Below are positions 53,532 through 63,052 of a stretch of DNA of 64,000 nucleotides, in pieces; position 1 is the first letter of the stretch; each line of letters opens with the position of its first letter. Location of the stretch: assembly GCA_015061575.1 (NCBI GenBank), contig SUWF01000009.1:1-64000 (forward strand). Direction: 5' to 3'. The notes under the pieces were generated by a model, which saw only the letters and a list, made by a program, of their open reading frames with translations, had not been told where the DNA came from and did not search any database. The translations under genes and the position numbers were made by a program. Origin of the DNA: Lentisphaerota bacterium (GTDB lineage: Bacteria > Verrucomicrobiota > Lentisphaeria > Victivallales > Victivallaceae).

Positions 53532-54227
53532 TTACCAGCTCTGGCCTTGTTTTTCAAAGTAGGCCGCCACGTTCGGCACGATCGGTTTGATCAGCTTTTT
53601 GATAGCCTGAGCGTATTCGCGGATCTCCACCTGGGCGTGGTCGCTGTCGCGCAGTTCCAAAAAGTGCAGCAGGTTCGAGAGGTCAACAGTTCCCCAGAAC
53701 GTCACCATCATATTCTGCGGCAGCACGCCCCGGGCCTGTTCCCGGCAGACGCCGCTTTCCAGCAGCTTGTTGTAAAGATCCAAACTGGCCAGATTGTGCT
53801 GGCGGATGGCTTCCACGAGTTCCGGAGCTTTGAAATCTTCGTCCACATAAGAGGCCTGCCGGTTGTTCTGGCTCTGGCGGCGCAGCTGGTTGGGCGCAAA
53901 ACATTCGAGGTCGATTTCGGTATAACGGCGGGAAATTTCGTTATAGCTCCAGGTGCGGTGGCGGTGCCACTGGCCGCGGACAAACAGCGGGCAGTGGATG
54001 CTGAAAGTAAAGACCAGATGTTCCAGCGGACTGGTGTGGCGGTTGGCAATCAAATATTCCATGAGCACCTTATCCCGGTCATCGATTTCGGTCTTGATTT
54101 TTCCGAAACTTACTCTGGCGGCGTTGACAATGGTCGCCTCGCTGCCCAGATGGTCGATCAAACCGACCCAGCCCTGACCGTCAAGCACCTTGACGTGATT
54201 TTCCGGCGGTACATTCAAATGCTGCAT
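53532..54227 (-). CDS. thyX: flavin-dependent thymidylate synthase
   Basis: 231 aa. The ThyX signature RHRTWSYNEISRRY (RHRxxSxNExSxRY) is intact. It makes dTMP from dUMP with FAD and methylene-tetrahydrofolate, linking to folP in the same window. ATG at 54227 is preferred, with AAAGGA 10 nt upstream; the ATG at 54236 is almost on top of that site. Confidence 0.94.
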   Translation of the reverse strand: MQHLNVPPENHVKVLDGQGWVGLIDHLGSEATIVNAARVSFGKIKTEIDDRDKVLMEYLIANRHTSPLEHLVFTFSIHCPLFVRGQWHRHRTWSYNEISRRYTEIDLECFAPNQLRRQSQNNRQASYVDEDFKAPELVEAIRQHNLASLDLYNKLLESGVCREQARGVLPQNMMVTFWGTVDLSNLLHFLELRDSDHAQVEIREYAQAIKKLIKPIVPNVAAYFEKQGQSW

Positions 54228-54383
54228 AATAATCATATCCTTTCTATTCTATTAAAGAAAAATTGCGTTAATATATACACTATAAATGTAACACGCTGGT
54301 AAATGAAAATCAAATAATTTTTCTCAATATTAACAAAAAGTTGAAAAAAATCGACTAATTTTTGAAAATTTTGCAGTAAATGA

Positions 54384-54412
54384 TTGCAAAAATCGTCCCG
54401 GAGTGCTATTTT
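54384..54412 (+). promoter_or_regulatory. tpiA promoter
   Basis: TTGCAA at 54384-54389, 17 nt, TATTTT at 54407-54412, again preceded by TGC. Leader ~85 nt with AAAGGAG before tpiA. Confidence 0.5.
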
Positions 54413-54502
54413 GTAGAACGCATGTTTATTGCCGTGATTTTCTGACGGCAGAAAATGAGCTGATTACAACCATTAACAATAATATATAAAGGAGAAAGAA
54501 AA

Positions 54503-55282
54503 ATGGCTCGTAAAGTAATCGTTGCCGGTAACTGGAAAATGAACAAAACCGCTTCTGAAGGCGTGGCTCTGGTCAATGCCCTCAAACCGTTGGTCGCTGA
54601 TGTCTGCAGCTGCTGCGCAGAAATCGTGGTCTGCCCGACCTTCACCACGCTCTCCGCTGTGGTCGAAGCCTGCAAAGGCAGCAACGTCAAAGTCGGCGCC
54701 CAGAACGTGCATTGGGCCGAATCCGGTGCTTTTACCGGTGAAATCTCTGCGGCTATGCTCAAAGAAGCCGGTGTGGAATATGTGATCATCGGTCACAGCG
54801 AACGCCGCCAGTATTTCGGCGAAACCGATGCCACGGTCAACAGCCGCCTCAAGGCTGCGGTGGCCGCCGGCCTTAAACCCATCGTCTGCATCGGCGAAAC
54901 CCTCGAAGAACGCGAAGGCAACCAGACTGAAGCCGTGCTGGGCAAGCAGATCGAAGATGGTCTGAAAGATCTCGACGCTGCCACCGTCGGCGCCATGGTG
55001 CTGGCTTACGAACCGGTGTGGGCCATTGGTACCGGCAAAACTGCCACCCCCGAAATGGCGCAGGAAACTCACGCGTTCATCCGCAGCAAAGTTGCTGAAC
55101 TTTTCGGCAAAGAAGCTGCTGAAAACGTCCGTATCCAGTACGGCGGCAGCATGAAGCCGGAAAACGCCGAAGAACTGGTTCGTCAGGCTGATATCGACGG
55201 CGGTTTGATCGGTGGTGCCGCTCTCAAGGCCGACAGCTTTGCCGCTCTGGTGAAAAACGCCATCAAGGGTGCTAACTGCTAA
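54503..55282 (+). CDS. tpiA: triosephosphate isomerase
   Basis: 259 aa glycolytic enzyme. GNWKMNK (catalytic Lys), VIIGHSERR (His), AYEPVWAIGTGKTATPEMAQ (Glu and flexible loop), QYGGSMKPEN and GGLIGGAALK are complete. Strong codon bias fits high expression. Heads tpiA-secG. Confidence 0.97.
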   Translation: MARKVIVAGNWKMNKTASEGVALVNALKPLVADVCSCCAEIVVCPTFTTLSAVVEACKGSNVKVGAQNVHWAESGAFTGEISAAMLKEAGVEYVIIGHSERRQYFGETDATVNSRLKAAVAAGLKPIVCIGETLEEREGNQTEAVLGKQIEDGLKDLDAATVGAMVLAYEPVWAIGTGKTATPEMAQETHAFIRSKVAELFGKEAAENVRIQYGGSMKPENAEELVRQADIDGGLIGGAALKADSFAALVKNAIKGANC

Positions 55283-55297
55283 GCGCAATAAAATAAA

Positions 55298-55326
55298 TTC
55301 CGGACTGGCGGAGAACCGGTCCGGAA
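55298..55326 (+). promoter_or_regulatory. hairpin between tpiA and secG
   Basis: TTCCGGAC and GTCCGGAA (8 bp, perfect) around 13 nt. No T-run follows, so it is more likely an mRNA stabiliser or attenuator than a full terminator; it could lower secG expression relative to tpiA. Confidence 0.5.
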
Positions 55327-55345
55327 GCAACATTCAGGTGGTTTT

Positions 55346-55693
55346 ATGGAAATAGTCATGACTGTACTGTATGCGCTGGTGATCGTGGTTGCATTGCTTC
55401 TGGCGGTGCTCATATTGATCCAGCCGTCCAAGTCCGGTGGTTTCGGCTCGGTTTTCGGCGGCGTTGGCGAATCGGTTTTCGGCGCGCGTGCCGGCAGCCA
55501 TTTGACCAAGGCCACGGTGGTGCTTACGGTGATCTTTTTTGTGCTGTCGCTGACGCTGGCGGCACTGATCGGTCACAGCCGCAGCGATCGTTCGCTGGTG
55601 GATGAAGTTGCCGATGAAGCTGCTCCGGCAGTGGAAAAAGCCGCAGCTCCGGCTGCAGAAGGCGCCAAAGCTCCTGCGGCAGCAAAGAAATGA
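55346..55693 (+). CDS. secG: SecG preprotein translocase subunit
   Basis: 115 aa. Two membrane spans separated by the SecG loop LIQPSKSGGFGSVFGG, followed by a low-complexity Ala/Pro/Lys tail (~80-115) absent from E. coli SecG. Partner of SecYE. GGTGG precedes the ATG. Confidence 0.92.
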   Translation: MEIVMTVLYALVIVVALLLAVLILIQPSKSGGFGSVFGGVGESVFGARAGSHLTKATVVLTVIFFVLSLTLAALIGHSRSDRSLVDEVADEAAPAVEKAAAPAAEGAKAPAAAKK

Positions 55694-56061
55694 TTACAGT
55701 TGGCCGGGACGGTGATTTTTCGCTTTCCGGCAGCTGTTGTTGGCAAAAAAAGCACAGACTTGGTTGAAATATGCGGTAATAAAGTCCCTTATAATGGGGA
55801 AAAAATTACCCAAGCGGCTTTTTTCGGCCTATTTATTGCGGATTTTTGTCGTTTTATGGGCAAAATAATTTGCAATAATTTAAAACAAGGAATATTGTAA
55901 CTCAGTTGAGCCGTCTTTGGATATTTTTCTGACGGCGCGATGTGCGTGCATTTTATCGGCAGACGGGATCGGTCCGGAGGGAGGCGGTTCCGGAGAAGGA
56001 GCAACTGGCGGAAGTTGATTCCACCAGAAAAAGTCAATCAGGAAAACAAAGCGCAGTAAAT
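55694..56061 (+). promoter_or_regulatory. gap with promoter and structured leader of the pilus operon
   Basis: 368 bp without a credible gene. TTGCAA (55870-55875), 17 nt, TATTGT (55893-55898) is a plausible promoter. The ~155-nt leader holds GCCGTC/GACGGC (around 55913-55935) and a CTGG-GGAA/TTCC-CCAG fold near 56005-56030. No riboswitch class was recognised. No good ribosome site lies directly before the pilM ATG. Confidence 0.45.
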
Positions 56062-57906
56062 ATGGTAAAAGAGAATACGGTTCTTACAATTGACATCGGC
56101 GGTGCCTGTCTGAAAGTGGCGGAGTTTTCTGTCGGCACTACCGGCGATACTATCCAGCTTGAGCGTTATGCGGTCAAGGAACTCGATATTGAGTTGGCGG
56201 AAAGCGATTTTCCGCAGGCTTTTGCCGGAGCGTTCAATGCGCTGATGGAAGAAAATTCGTTTACTTCCCATCAGGCCCGGGTATCGATCAGCAGCTTGCA
56301 TGCATTTCAGCGTTTGAGCAAACTTCCCCCGCTTTTGGGTAACCGTACCCGTGCTGCGCAGGTGGTGGAAGGTGAAGCCAAACTGACAGTGCCCTATCCG
56401 CTGGATGAAGTGCTCTGGGACTATCAGCTGGTCAAATATACCAAGGAATTTGAGGTCGAAAGCGAACCGTCTGAGGATGGCGAAGCTCCGGCTGAAAAAG
56501 TCACCGAAACGGTGGAAGAACTCGAAGCACTCTTCGTAGCGATCAAAGACGATCTGGCCACAGCGATCTGCACGGTGCTGCTGGATGCGGATATAGATGT
56601 GCTTTCTGTAGAAGTATCGCCCACAGCGCTTTACAATGCGGCCCGGGCCAATATGTTTGGCGAAGATACTTGCGATATGATCCTTGACCTCGGCGGGCGC
56701 GGTTCCAATTTGATAATCATGGATGGCGACCGTGTCTTTATCCGCTCGATCCCGATCGGCGGCAACACCATTACCCAGCAGATCGCCAAAGAATTCAGCA
56801 TTGCGTTGGAAGATGCCGAAGAAATGAAGCGCAAACACGGTTTTGTGGCGCTGGGTGGTGCTTATGAAGATTCCGACTCCGAAGTTGCGGCCACGATCTC
56901 CAAGATCGCCCGTAACGTTATGACCCGTCTGCATGGCGAAATCAACCGTTCGATCAACGCATGGCGTTCGATGTTCGGCGGCAATCGTCCGCAGGCGTTG
57001 TTTATTTCCGGCGGCAGTTCGATCATTCCCTATGTGCCGCACTTTTTGAACGAAAAACTGGGGTTGGAAGTCAGCTTTTTGAATACTTTTCCGGTGATCA
57101 ATTTCAGCGACAGCATCGACAAGCAGGAGTTGCTGGAAGTTGCCCACCTTTTCCCGCCGCTGATCGGTTTGGCGGTGCGGCACATCCGTACCTGCCCGGT
57201 CGAAATCGCGCTGATCCCCAAAATCATCCGCACGACCCGTGATCTGCAGAAAAAGAAACCGTATTTCTATGCCAGTGCTGTTTGTGCATTGCTCTGTCTT
57301 CTGGTGTTTTACGGCGGGGTAAGCGCCCGAACTTTGTATGACCGCCGGTTGGAAATGATGGCGGGTGCCAAGCTCAACAGTGCGCAGGAAACTGCCGATC
57401 AAATCAAAAAACTGGTGCGTGAACTCAATGGAGTCAGCGATCAGTACAACAGCTTGTACCGCATTGCCGAACAGCGCGGCATGTGGATGAATCTGCTCAA
57501 TGAGCTGCAGAAATGCGCTCCGCCGAATATGTGGTTTACCCAGATCGACGGCATCAAGGAATATTCCACTGGCAATGCTGCCGCCGCTCCGGCCCAGCCG
57601 GATCCGGGGATGATGGATCCCGGCATGATGGACCCCGGCATGATGGATCCGGGGATGATGGAAGCGCCACCGCCGCCGCCGAACGAAGTGGCGTGGCTGC
57701 GGCTCAAGGGGCACTCGCTGAAAATGGACATCAACGATTCCAAGAGCGTGGAGGATTATTTCCGGGAAAATCTGCAGAAATCGCCGATGTTCGCTATGGA
57801 AGATGCAGCCAATTACAAGAGTCCGGTACTGGTGTTGGACCAGGATAAAAATAACGTGACCAGTTTTGTGATCTACGTTAAGCTCAAGAATCCTATCAAG
57901 CAGTAG
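56062..57906 (+). CDS. pilM: PilM-PilN-like fusion protein of the pilus system (Amuc_1101-like)
   Basis: 614 aa. Residues ~1-390 are an actin-like PilM domain: TIDIGGACLKVAEF, DMILDLGGRGSNLIIMDGDRVFIRSIPIGGNTITQQIAKEF, FISGGSSIIPYV. A membrane span follows (~398-418), then a coiled coil (QETADQIKKLVRELNG) and a PilN-like domain (WMNLLNELQKCAPPNMWFTQIDGIKEY). A DPGMM x4 repeat and a Pro run interrupt it (~513-540). In most bacteria PilM and PilN are separate. The frame is open to 55942 but the ATG at 56062 fits the domain start. Confidence 0.8.
   Translation: MVKENTVLTIDIGGACLKVAEFSVGTTGDTIQLERYAVKELDIELAESDFPQAFAGAFNALMEENSFTSHQARVSISSLHAFQRLSKLPPLLGNRTRAAQVVEGEAKLTVPYPLDEVLWDYQLVKYTKEFEVESEPSEDGEAPAEKVTETVEELEALFVAIKDDLATAICTVLLDADIDVLSVEVSPTALYNAARANMFGEDTCDMILDLGGRGSNLIIMDGDRVFIRSIPIGGNTITQQIAKEFSIALEDAEEMKRKHGFVALGGAYEDSDSEVAATISKIARNVMTRLHGEINRSINAWRSMFGGNRPQALFISGGSSIIPYVPHFLNEKLGLEVSFLNTFPVINFSDSIDKQELLEVAHLFPPLIGLAVRHIRTCPVEIALIPKIIRTTRDLQKKKPYFYASAVCALLCLLVFYGGVSARTLYDRRLEMMAGAKLNSAQETADQIKKLVRELNGVSDQYNSLYRIAEQRGMWMNLLNELQKCAPPNMWFTQIDGIKEYSTGNAAAAPAQPDPGMMDPGMMDPGMMDPGMMEAPPPPPNEVAWLRLKGHSLKMDINDSKSVEDYFRENLQKSPMFAMEDAANYKSPVLVLDQDKNNVTSFVIYVKLKNPIKQ
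57600..57660 (+). repeat. four-copy 15-bp tandem repeat in pilM
   Basis: Four consecutive 15-bp units encode DPGMM four times. The codons alternate between GGG/GGC and CCG/CCC forms, so the array is not brand new. It lies in a flexible linker of the PilN-like part, just before a poly-Pro run. Confidence 0.75.
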
Positions 57907-57922
57907 TGAGGCGTGTGAAGAT

Positions 57923-59281
57923 ATGAATCGTTTTATCAGAAAGAATCTGTTTCTCGTCGGCGTGATGGGACTTTCAGTGCTGGGTATCGTGGTGCTGCTG
58001 GTGCTGTCGGTAACGCAGTACATCGAAATGAGCAAGTATATCAGCAAAACCGCTGAGATGCGTAAAAAGAACGAAACTCTGATGCGTCAGCGTCCGCCTG
58101 CAGTGCAGGAAAATATTGAGCTGGTACAGAAAGATATTACCGGTTATGCACTTAAAGCGGAAGAGCTGAAAAATTATTTTGGCCATCCGCTCTACCCGGC
58201 GCTGGTGAAGTTTTGTGCCGAGCTGAAGGTAACGCCGGATGAATTGCGGAAAAATTTCCGTGAGTTCTGGGAAAAAGAAAAGGAATCTCAGGGTCCCCGC
58301 GAACAGACCTACCGCCGCTACCGGGCCACCTGCGGCGTGCCTTTGGGGCAGGCCAATGAAAATGCCAAAAAGCTTTGGGAGGTCGATGCCTGGAACGCCG
58401 CAATGGAAGTGTTTGTGGAAGCTGCGCAGAGCACTACGATGGAAAAAATTGACGACCGCAACAGCGAAGAAATTTTTCTTTCTGCGCTGGGTTTGCCCCG
58501 TAATCTGGGTAAGTCGCAGCTGCGTTTGGAAGCCTTTGCCCGGGATATGCAGGCTCAGGTGGTGGATCTGCTGACCGAAAAGAACGATATATCCATGCTC
58601 GGTGTGTACTTCAACCAGCATGATGTGGCTCCGATCAAGACCAATAAGGATTTTGTCGATCAAAGCGACCGGCGCAAGGATGGTGAAAACAGCACCACCG
58701 GCGGCGGCTCGGCATCTCCAGCCGGCGAAAGCAGCGGCGGTGAAGGCGAGAAAAAAGAAGCCGAACCATCTGACGTTATCCGCAATTGGGAGATCATCTG
58801 CGACCTGGCGCAGCGCATGGTCAAGGCCAAAATCGACTCCGTGGAAGAAATTTCCTACAAAGATATGGTTGGCCGGGAAGACAGCGGCTGCCGTTTTTAC
58901 ACCTACACGGTGTCGCTTATCGGCAGCGAAAAAGAACTGCGTACTTTCCTGAATCTGCTGAATAACGCCTACACCGGCAACCGGGTGTATGTAGTGCGCA
59001 ATATTGTCTGGGAAAAGCAGGAAGACCAGATCCAGGATATCATCGATGCAGCGCAGGGTATTCTGGGCAATCAGAACGAAGAAGCGGCCAAGCTGGCCAG
59101 CCGCGGCAATGACGAAAATGTTGATTTCGGCGGCGGCAATCAGGCCAAGCAGCAGCAGCTTCAGCACAATTACTATGTTGAAGTCGATGAATACAAAGAA
59201 TGTGTGGCCGGGCGCAGCAATGTTTGTTCGGCAACGATAGTCCTGGACTATGTGGTCTACAGCGGCAATATATTGAAATAA
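57923..59281 (+). CDS. PilO-like pilus protein (Amuc_1100 family)
   Basis: 452 aa. One N-terminal span (FLVGVMGLSVLGIVVLLVLSV), then a long coiled coil (MSKYISKTAEMRKKNETLMRQ), a Gly/Ser/Glu-rich linker (~255-280) and a C-terminal alpha/beta domain (YTVSLIGSEKELRTFLNLLNNA, VVRNIVWEK) as in PilO. Position between pilM and an Amuc_1099-like gene supports the Amuc_1100 assignment; it is longer than the Akkermansia protein. 16 bp after pilM. Confidence 0.7.
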   Translation: MNRFIRKNLFLVGVMGLSVLGIVVLLVLSVTQYIEMSKYISKTAEMRKKNETLMRQRPPAVQENIELVQKDITGYALKAEELKNYFGHPLYPALVKFCAELKVTPDELRKNFREFWEKEKESQGPREQTYRRYRATCGVPLGQANENAKKLWEVDAWNAAMEVFVEAAQSTTMEKIDDRNSEEIFLSALGLPRNLGKSQLRLEAFARDMQAQVVDLLTEKNDISMLGVYFNQHDVAPIKTNKDFVDQSDRRKDGENSTTGGGSASPAGESSGGEGEKKEAEPSDVIRNWEIICDLAQRMVKAKIDSVEEISYKDMVGREDSGCRFYTYTVSLIGSEKELRTFLNLLNNAYTGNRVYVVRNIVWEKQEDQIQDIIDAAQGILGNQNEEAAKLASRGNDENVDFGGGNQAKQQQLQHNYYVEVDEYKECVAGRSNVCSATIVLDYVVYSGNILK

Positions 59282-59297
59282 CAACGGTGGTGGCATT

Positions 59298-60533
59298 GTG
59301 GAAATTTTGAAACAACATTACGAAAAGATCGTACTCGGTGCGTTGTTACTTGCATTTGTGTTTGCGTTGGTCTATTTGCTGGATATGGTGGAATCAGCCC
59401 GCATGGTAACGGCCAATGATCTGCAGTTTGAGGCCCCGGCAACCAAATATGAGCAGAAGGATTTCAAGGACAGCAAGTTTGCCGTCGATACCGTGCTGGG
59501 CAAAATGGCCCATTGGGACGAACGTACCGACAAAGGCAAGCTGGGCTTTACCGCTGAATTGACGGTACCGATGAAGTCACTGCGCTGCGAACACAAAGAG
59601 TGCAAAAAGATCATGCCCTGGAGCGTGGCCAAGACCAAAAAATGTCCTTTCTGCGAAAATACCATCGCCGATCCCGGCGAACCGAAAGATTATGAAAGCG
59701 AAATCGCCAAGCTTGATACCGATCAGGACGGTATGCCTGACCGGTATGAATTGAAGATGGGTTTCAATCCGCAGGATGCCAACGATGCCGAGCAGGATAA
59801 AGATGGCGATGGATTTTCCAATTTGTATGAATTTCTGGTCAAGACTGACCCGACCAACCCCGGCAGTCTGCCGTCACTGGAAAAGTGCATCTATCTGGTG
59901 AGATTGCAGAAAAAGACCATGCCGCTGCGGCTCAACGGAGTGACTGTGGTGGATAAAAACGACAAGAAAAGTTGGGAAATCGCTATGACGATCAACAACA
60001 TGCGTGATTCCAAAAAGATCGGCGAAGAAATTGAAGTCCAGAAGAAAAAATACCGTATTCTGGATGCTGAATACAAGACCCGCGACTCGCAGGAAGCCTC
60101 GGTGGTGCTGGATAACGATGCCTCGCGCGTGACGATTGCTCCGCTCAAGGAAGGCAAGATCGATGAAAAAGGCAAGCTGGTGCTGGAAGTCGGCAAGAAG
60201 GTCCATGCACCGGATCATATTGCGTTGATCCGTGATGTGCGCAATCCCAATTCCCGCGGCTTCCGCAAGGCGGTCGGTGAAACTTTCACCATCAAGCGAG
60301 ATGATGCCGGCAAAAAAGATAAGGGTGTGACTTTCCAGGTCATCAGCACCGATGCAGTGAAGGAAGCGGTGCGCTTGCTGAATACCGAAACCAGCGAAGA
60401 ATTTCTGCTGGAAAAGAAGGCCCGGATACCTAAGAACGCCTACGTCAAGAAAGACGGTTCCAATATGAGTGAAGCTGAACCGGCAGTCCGGGAAGATAAC
60501 AAGTCCAGACGCAGACGGCGGGCGCGTAATTAA
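59298..60533 (+). CDS. Amuc_1099-like pilus-system protein with zinc ribbon and TSP3-type calcium repeats
   Basis: 411 aa, GTG start. One N-terminal span (IVLGALLLAFVFALVYLLDM). A CEHKEC-x17-CPFC zinc-ribbon-like cluster lies at ~95-120. DTDQDGMPDRYEL and EQDKDGDGFSNLYEFL at ~138-180 are thrombospondin type 3-like calcium loops. A C-terminal PilP-like beta domain follows (~190-390), and the protein ends in a very basic tail (SRRRRRARN). It probably bridges the inner-membrane complex and the secretin. Confidence 0.7.
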   Translation: MEILKQHYEKIVLGALLLAFVFALVYLLDMVESARMVTANDLQFEAPATKYEQKDFKDSKFAVDTVLGKMAHWDERTDKGKLGFTAELTVPMKSLRCEHKECKKIMPWSVAKTKKCPFCENTIADPGEPKDYESEIAKLDTDQDGMPDRYELKMGFNPQDANDAEQDKDGDGFSNLYEFLVKTDPTNPGSLPSLEKCIYLVRLQKKTMPLRLNGVTVVDKNDKKSWEIAMTINNMRDSKKIGEEIEVQKKKYRILDAEYKTRDSQEASVVLDNDASRVTIAPLKEGKIDEKGKLVLEVGKKVHAPDHIALIRDVRNPNSRGFRKAVGETFTIKRDDAGKKDKGVTFQVISTDAVKEAVRLLNTETSEEFLLEKKARIPKNAYVKKDGSNMSEAEPAVREDNKSRRRRRARN

Positions 60534-60596
60534 GAGTAAATTTTAATATGTGAATATTTTATAGTAAATAATGAAAATATCAAAGGGAATCCGTGC

Positions 60597-63026
60597 ATGA
60601 GAACAGTAATAAAATCTGCGTGGCTGCGTCGGGTCGGACCGCTGAGTTTGGCGGGTGCGCTGGTGCTTCCGTTGTCGGTAAGCGGAGCTGAAGGTGCCGC
60701 TCCGGCGGACTACGGTAAGGTCTACAAGGCCAATCACGATGCAATGCAAGCTAAGTTTGATCAGCTGGAAAAAGATCGGCGCAATGCCATTGCCAAAGCG
60801 GCCGATGGCGATTTTGCTCAGGCCATAAAGGAATTGGAAGGTCTGCTCAAACAAGCCAGCCGCATCTCCGGAGATTTTGCCAAAGACAAATCCAACGAAA
60901 TCAAAAACAACATTGTGCGTATGAAGCGGGCCTGGAGCAGCGAGATCATGCAGGAAGCTCAGGATCTGGCCGCCAAAAAGGAATACGAAAGCGCCGTGGT
61001 TAAAGCGCAGCAGGCGCTGGTGCTTACTCCGGATCGGGAATATATAACCAATTTTATTACCGAATGTCAGAAGTATGCGCAGGGCAAAGAGTTCAAAAAA
61101 GCTACTTCGCTGCAGAACGTTTCCCCGGATTACGAAAAGCGTCAGAGCCAGATCGATCTGGATCTGCGTGAAGCCAAACTGTTCATCCGCAACAAGCGCT
61201 ATGAATCGGCCTGCACCCGTTTGGAACGGGTATTGCTGGTGGATCCATTCAATATGGAAGCGATCGATATGCTCGCTATTTGCTATGACCGTCTGTTCAA
61301 AGACGGCATCAAACGGGGCGTGGAATCCAAAGATATTGCCAATGCCCGCAATGTGTGGGAATGGACGGAACCGCTTTCGGTGGTGCAGGTTGACCGCACG
61401 ACTGACCGTCGCGGCTCGGTGCGGCAGAAGAGCAATACCGATCTCTACAACCGTCTGGAACGCATCGTTTTCCCGTCGGTCAGTTTCAATGCTATGACGC
61501 TGACGCAGATCATCAGCTATTTGAACGAAAAGGGCCGTGCCAATGACCCGGAAAAAGAAGGGGTGGCAATCATCGACAACCTTTCTCCGTCCGATAAGCA
61601 GCGCAAGGTTTCCTTTGAATTGGGAACGGTGCCGATGCTGGATGTGATCCGTTATCTGAGCATGGCCTCCGGACTTTCCTACAGTTTCCGGGGTGACAAA
61701 GTCATCTTCGGTAACGTGGACAGCATGAGCACGGAATTTTTCCCGGTGCGCGGCGATATCATTGCCGAAATCATCGACTCGCAGACCAGCCGTCCGACCT
61801 CGTCGGGCATGAAAGATGCCGAAGGCAGCGGCGGCGATGATGCTCCGGCCGATGAAGCTGCTCCGCCGGATACCGGCGAAGTCCTTGAAGCAGGCGCTGA
61901 AACTTCAGCGGCTGCTGACGCTGCGGCCACCCGTCAGAAGCAGGATTCGGCGGCGTTGAAAGCCTATTTTTCGGATCGCTGGGTGACGTTTGAAAATGGC
62001 GCCAACATCATCTACAGCCCCCGCGGCGAACGTTTGATGGTGCGCAATACGGCCGAAAATCTGCGCCGCATGGACGCATTGCTGCGTCAGCTGGATGCGT
62101 TGGAACAGCCGATGGTCATGGTGGAAGCCAAGTTGATCGAATTGAGCGATACCAACCTCAATGAATTGGGTTTTGAATGGATGTTTTCGGCTAAGCCGGG
62201 CAACGGCAGCGGCGGCGGCTGGTCTTTGGGCACAGTTGATCCGACCCGTCACGGCACCGGTTCGGGGATGTTCCGGGTGATCAATAATCTGAAGATATTC
62301 CCGAACTTCGGCGAAAAGATCTTCGGAGCTGACAACAATGTTGACTTGAGTTTGTCGGTCAACGCCGTGGCGCAGAACCGTCAGGCGGAAGTGCTGGCTT
62401 CGCCGCGCATCCTTTCGGAAAGCGGCCCCAAAAAACCGGCCATGATCAAGATGACCGAAAAGACCTACTTCATCACCGAGTGGGAAGAACCGGATGTTGA
62501 AACAGATGGTTTCAACATTACATTGGACTCCACCGACCCGGAATGGGATGACGATGCTTACGATCTGGGGGTGACGTTCTCGGTAACACCGGTTGTGCAG
62601 GCTGACAACTACACGATCACGCTCAACAACATCCATCCGGTCTTTTTGAACCATACCGGCGACCACGACTACATTGTTTCTTACGAAGCCGGTCAGTACA
62701 TCGATGGTGCGATGGTGCCGGTAATGAAACAGACCTTCAATTTGCGGATGCCGGAAATCGCACGCCGCGAAATGACCACCAACATCACGTTGTATGACGG
62801 CGAAACCGTTCTGCTGGGCGGTATGGCCGATAACGAATCGATCGTCCGGGATGACAAATGGCCGGTACTGGGCGATATTCCGCTGCTGGGCAGATTGTTC
62901 CAGGATCAGATGAGCAACGTAACCAACCGCACATTGCTGATCTTCATCACTGCCCGTTTGATCAACCCCAACGGTATGCCGGTGCGCAGTGTGCGTGAAC
63001 GCGGACTGGTGGAATTCAACCGCTAA
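60597..63026 (+). CDS. secretin-family outer-membrane pilus protein (Amuc_1098 family)
   Basis: 809 aa. Signal peptide to about residue 30. Residues ~35-240 are TPR-like helical repeats (KEYESAVVKAQQALVLTPD, NKRYESACTRLERVLLVDP). A secretin N-domain region comes next (MVEAKLIELSDTNLNELGFEW ~500), then the secretin core (AEVLASPRILSESG, LGVTFSVTPVV, PVLGDIPLLGRLFQDQ, LLIFITARLINP). An acidic Ala/Asp linker at ~395-440 is poorly conserved in appearance. Expected to form the outer-membrane pore for pilins. Confidence 0.85.
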   Translation: MRTVIKSAWLRRVGPLSLAGALVLPLSVSGAEGAAPADYGKVYKANHDAMQAKFDQLEKDRRNAIAKAADGDFAQAIKELEGLLKQASRISGDFAKDKSNEIKNNIVRMKRAWSSEIMQEAQDLAAKKEYESAVVKAQQALVLTPDREYITNFITECQKYAQGKEFKKATSLQNVSPDYEKRQSQIDLDLREAKLFIRNKRYESACTRLERVLLVDPFNMEAIDMLAICYDRLFKDGIKRGVESKDIANARNVWEWTEPLSVVQVDRTTDRRGSVRQKSNTDLYNRLERIVFPSVSFNAMTLTQIISYLNEKGRANDPEKEGVAIIDNLSPSDKQRKVSFELGTVPMLDVIRYLSMASGLSYSFRGDKVIFGNVDSMSTEFFPVRGDIIAEIIDSQTSRPTSSGMKDAEGSGGDDAPADEAAPPDTGEVLEAGAETSAAADAAATRQKQDSAALKAYFSDRWVTFENGANIIYSPRGERLMVRNTAENLRRMDALLRQLDALEQPMVMVEAKLIELSDTNLNELGFEWMFSAKPGNGSGGGWSLGTVDPTRHGTGSGMFRVINNLKIFPNFGEKIFGADNNVDLSLSVNAVAQNRQAEVLASPRILSESGPKKPAMIKMTEKTYFITEWEEPDVETDGFNITLDSTDPEWDDDAYDLGVTFSVTPVVQADNYTITLNNIHPVFLNHTGDHDYIVSYEAGQYIDGAMVPVMKQTFNLRMPEIARREMTTNITLYDGETVLLGGMADNESIVRDDKWPVLGDIPLLGRLFQDQMSNVTNRTLLIFITARLINPNGMPVRSVRERGLVEFNR

Positions 63027-63052
63027 TCAAGCAAAGGAGTTTCAATTATATT

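Noticed and set aside
55694-56061. Possible riboswitch before the pilus operon
   Set aside because: Two short hairpins are present but none of the conserved cores of c-di-GMP, SAM, TPP, cobalamin or glycine riboswitches could be matched.
57600-57660. Short tandem array as a CRISPR or integron site
   Set aside because: It is an in-frame 15-bp coding repeat (DPGMM) inside pilM.
56038-58047. 669-codon minus-strand frame over pilM
   Set aside because: Antisense shadow of a gene with clear PilM motifs; no own ribosome site or domain.
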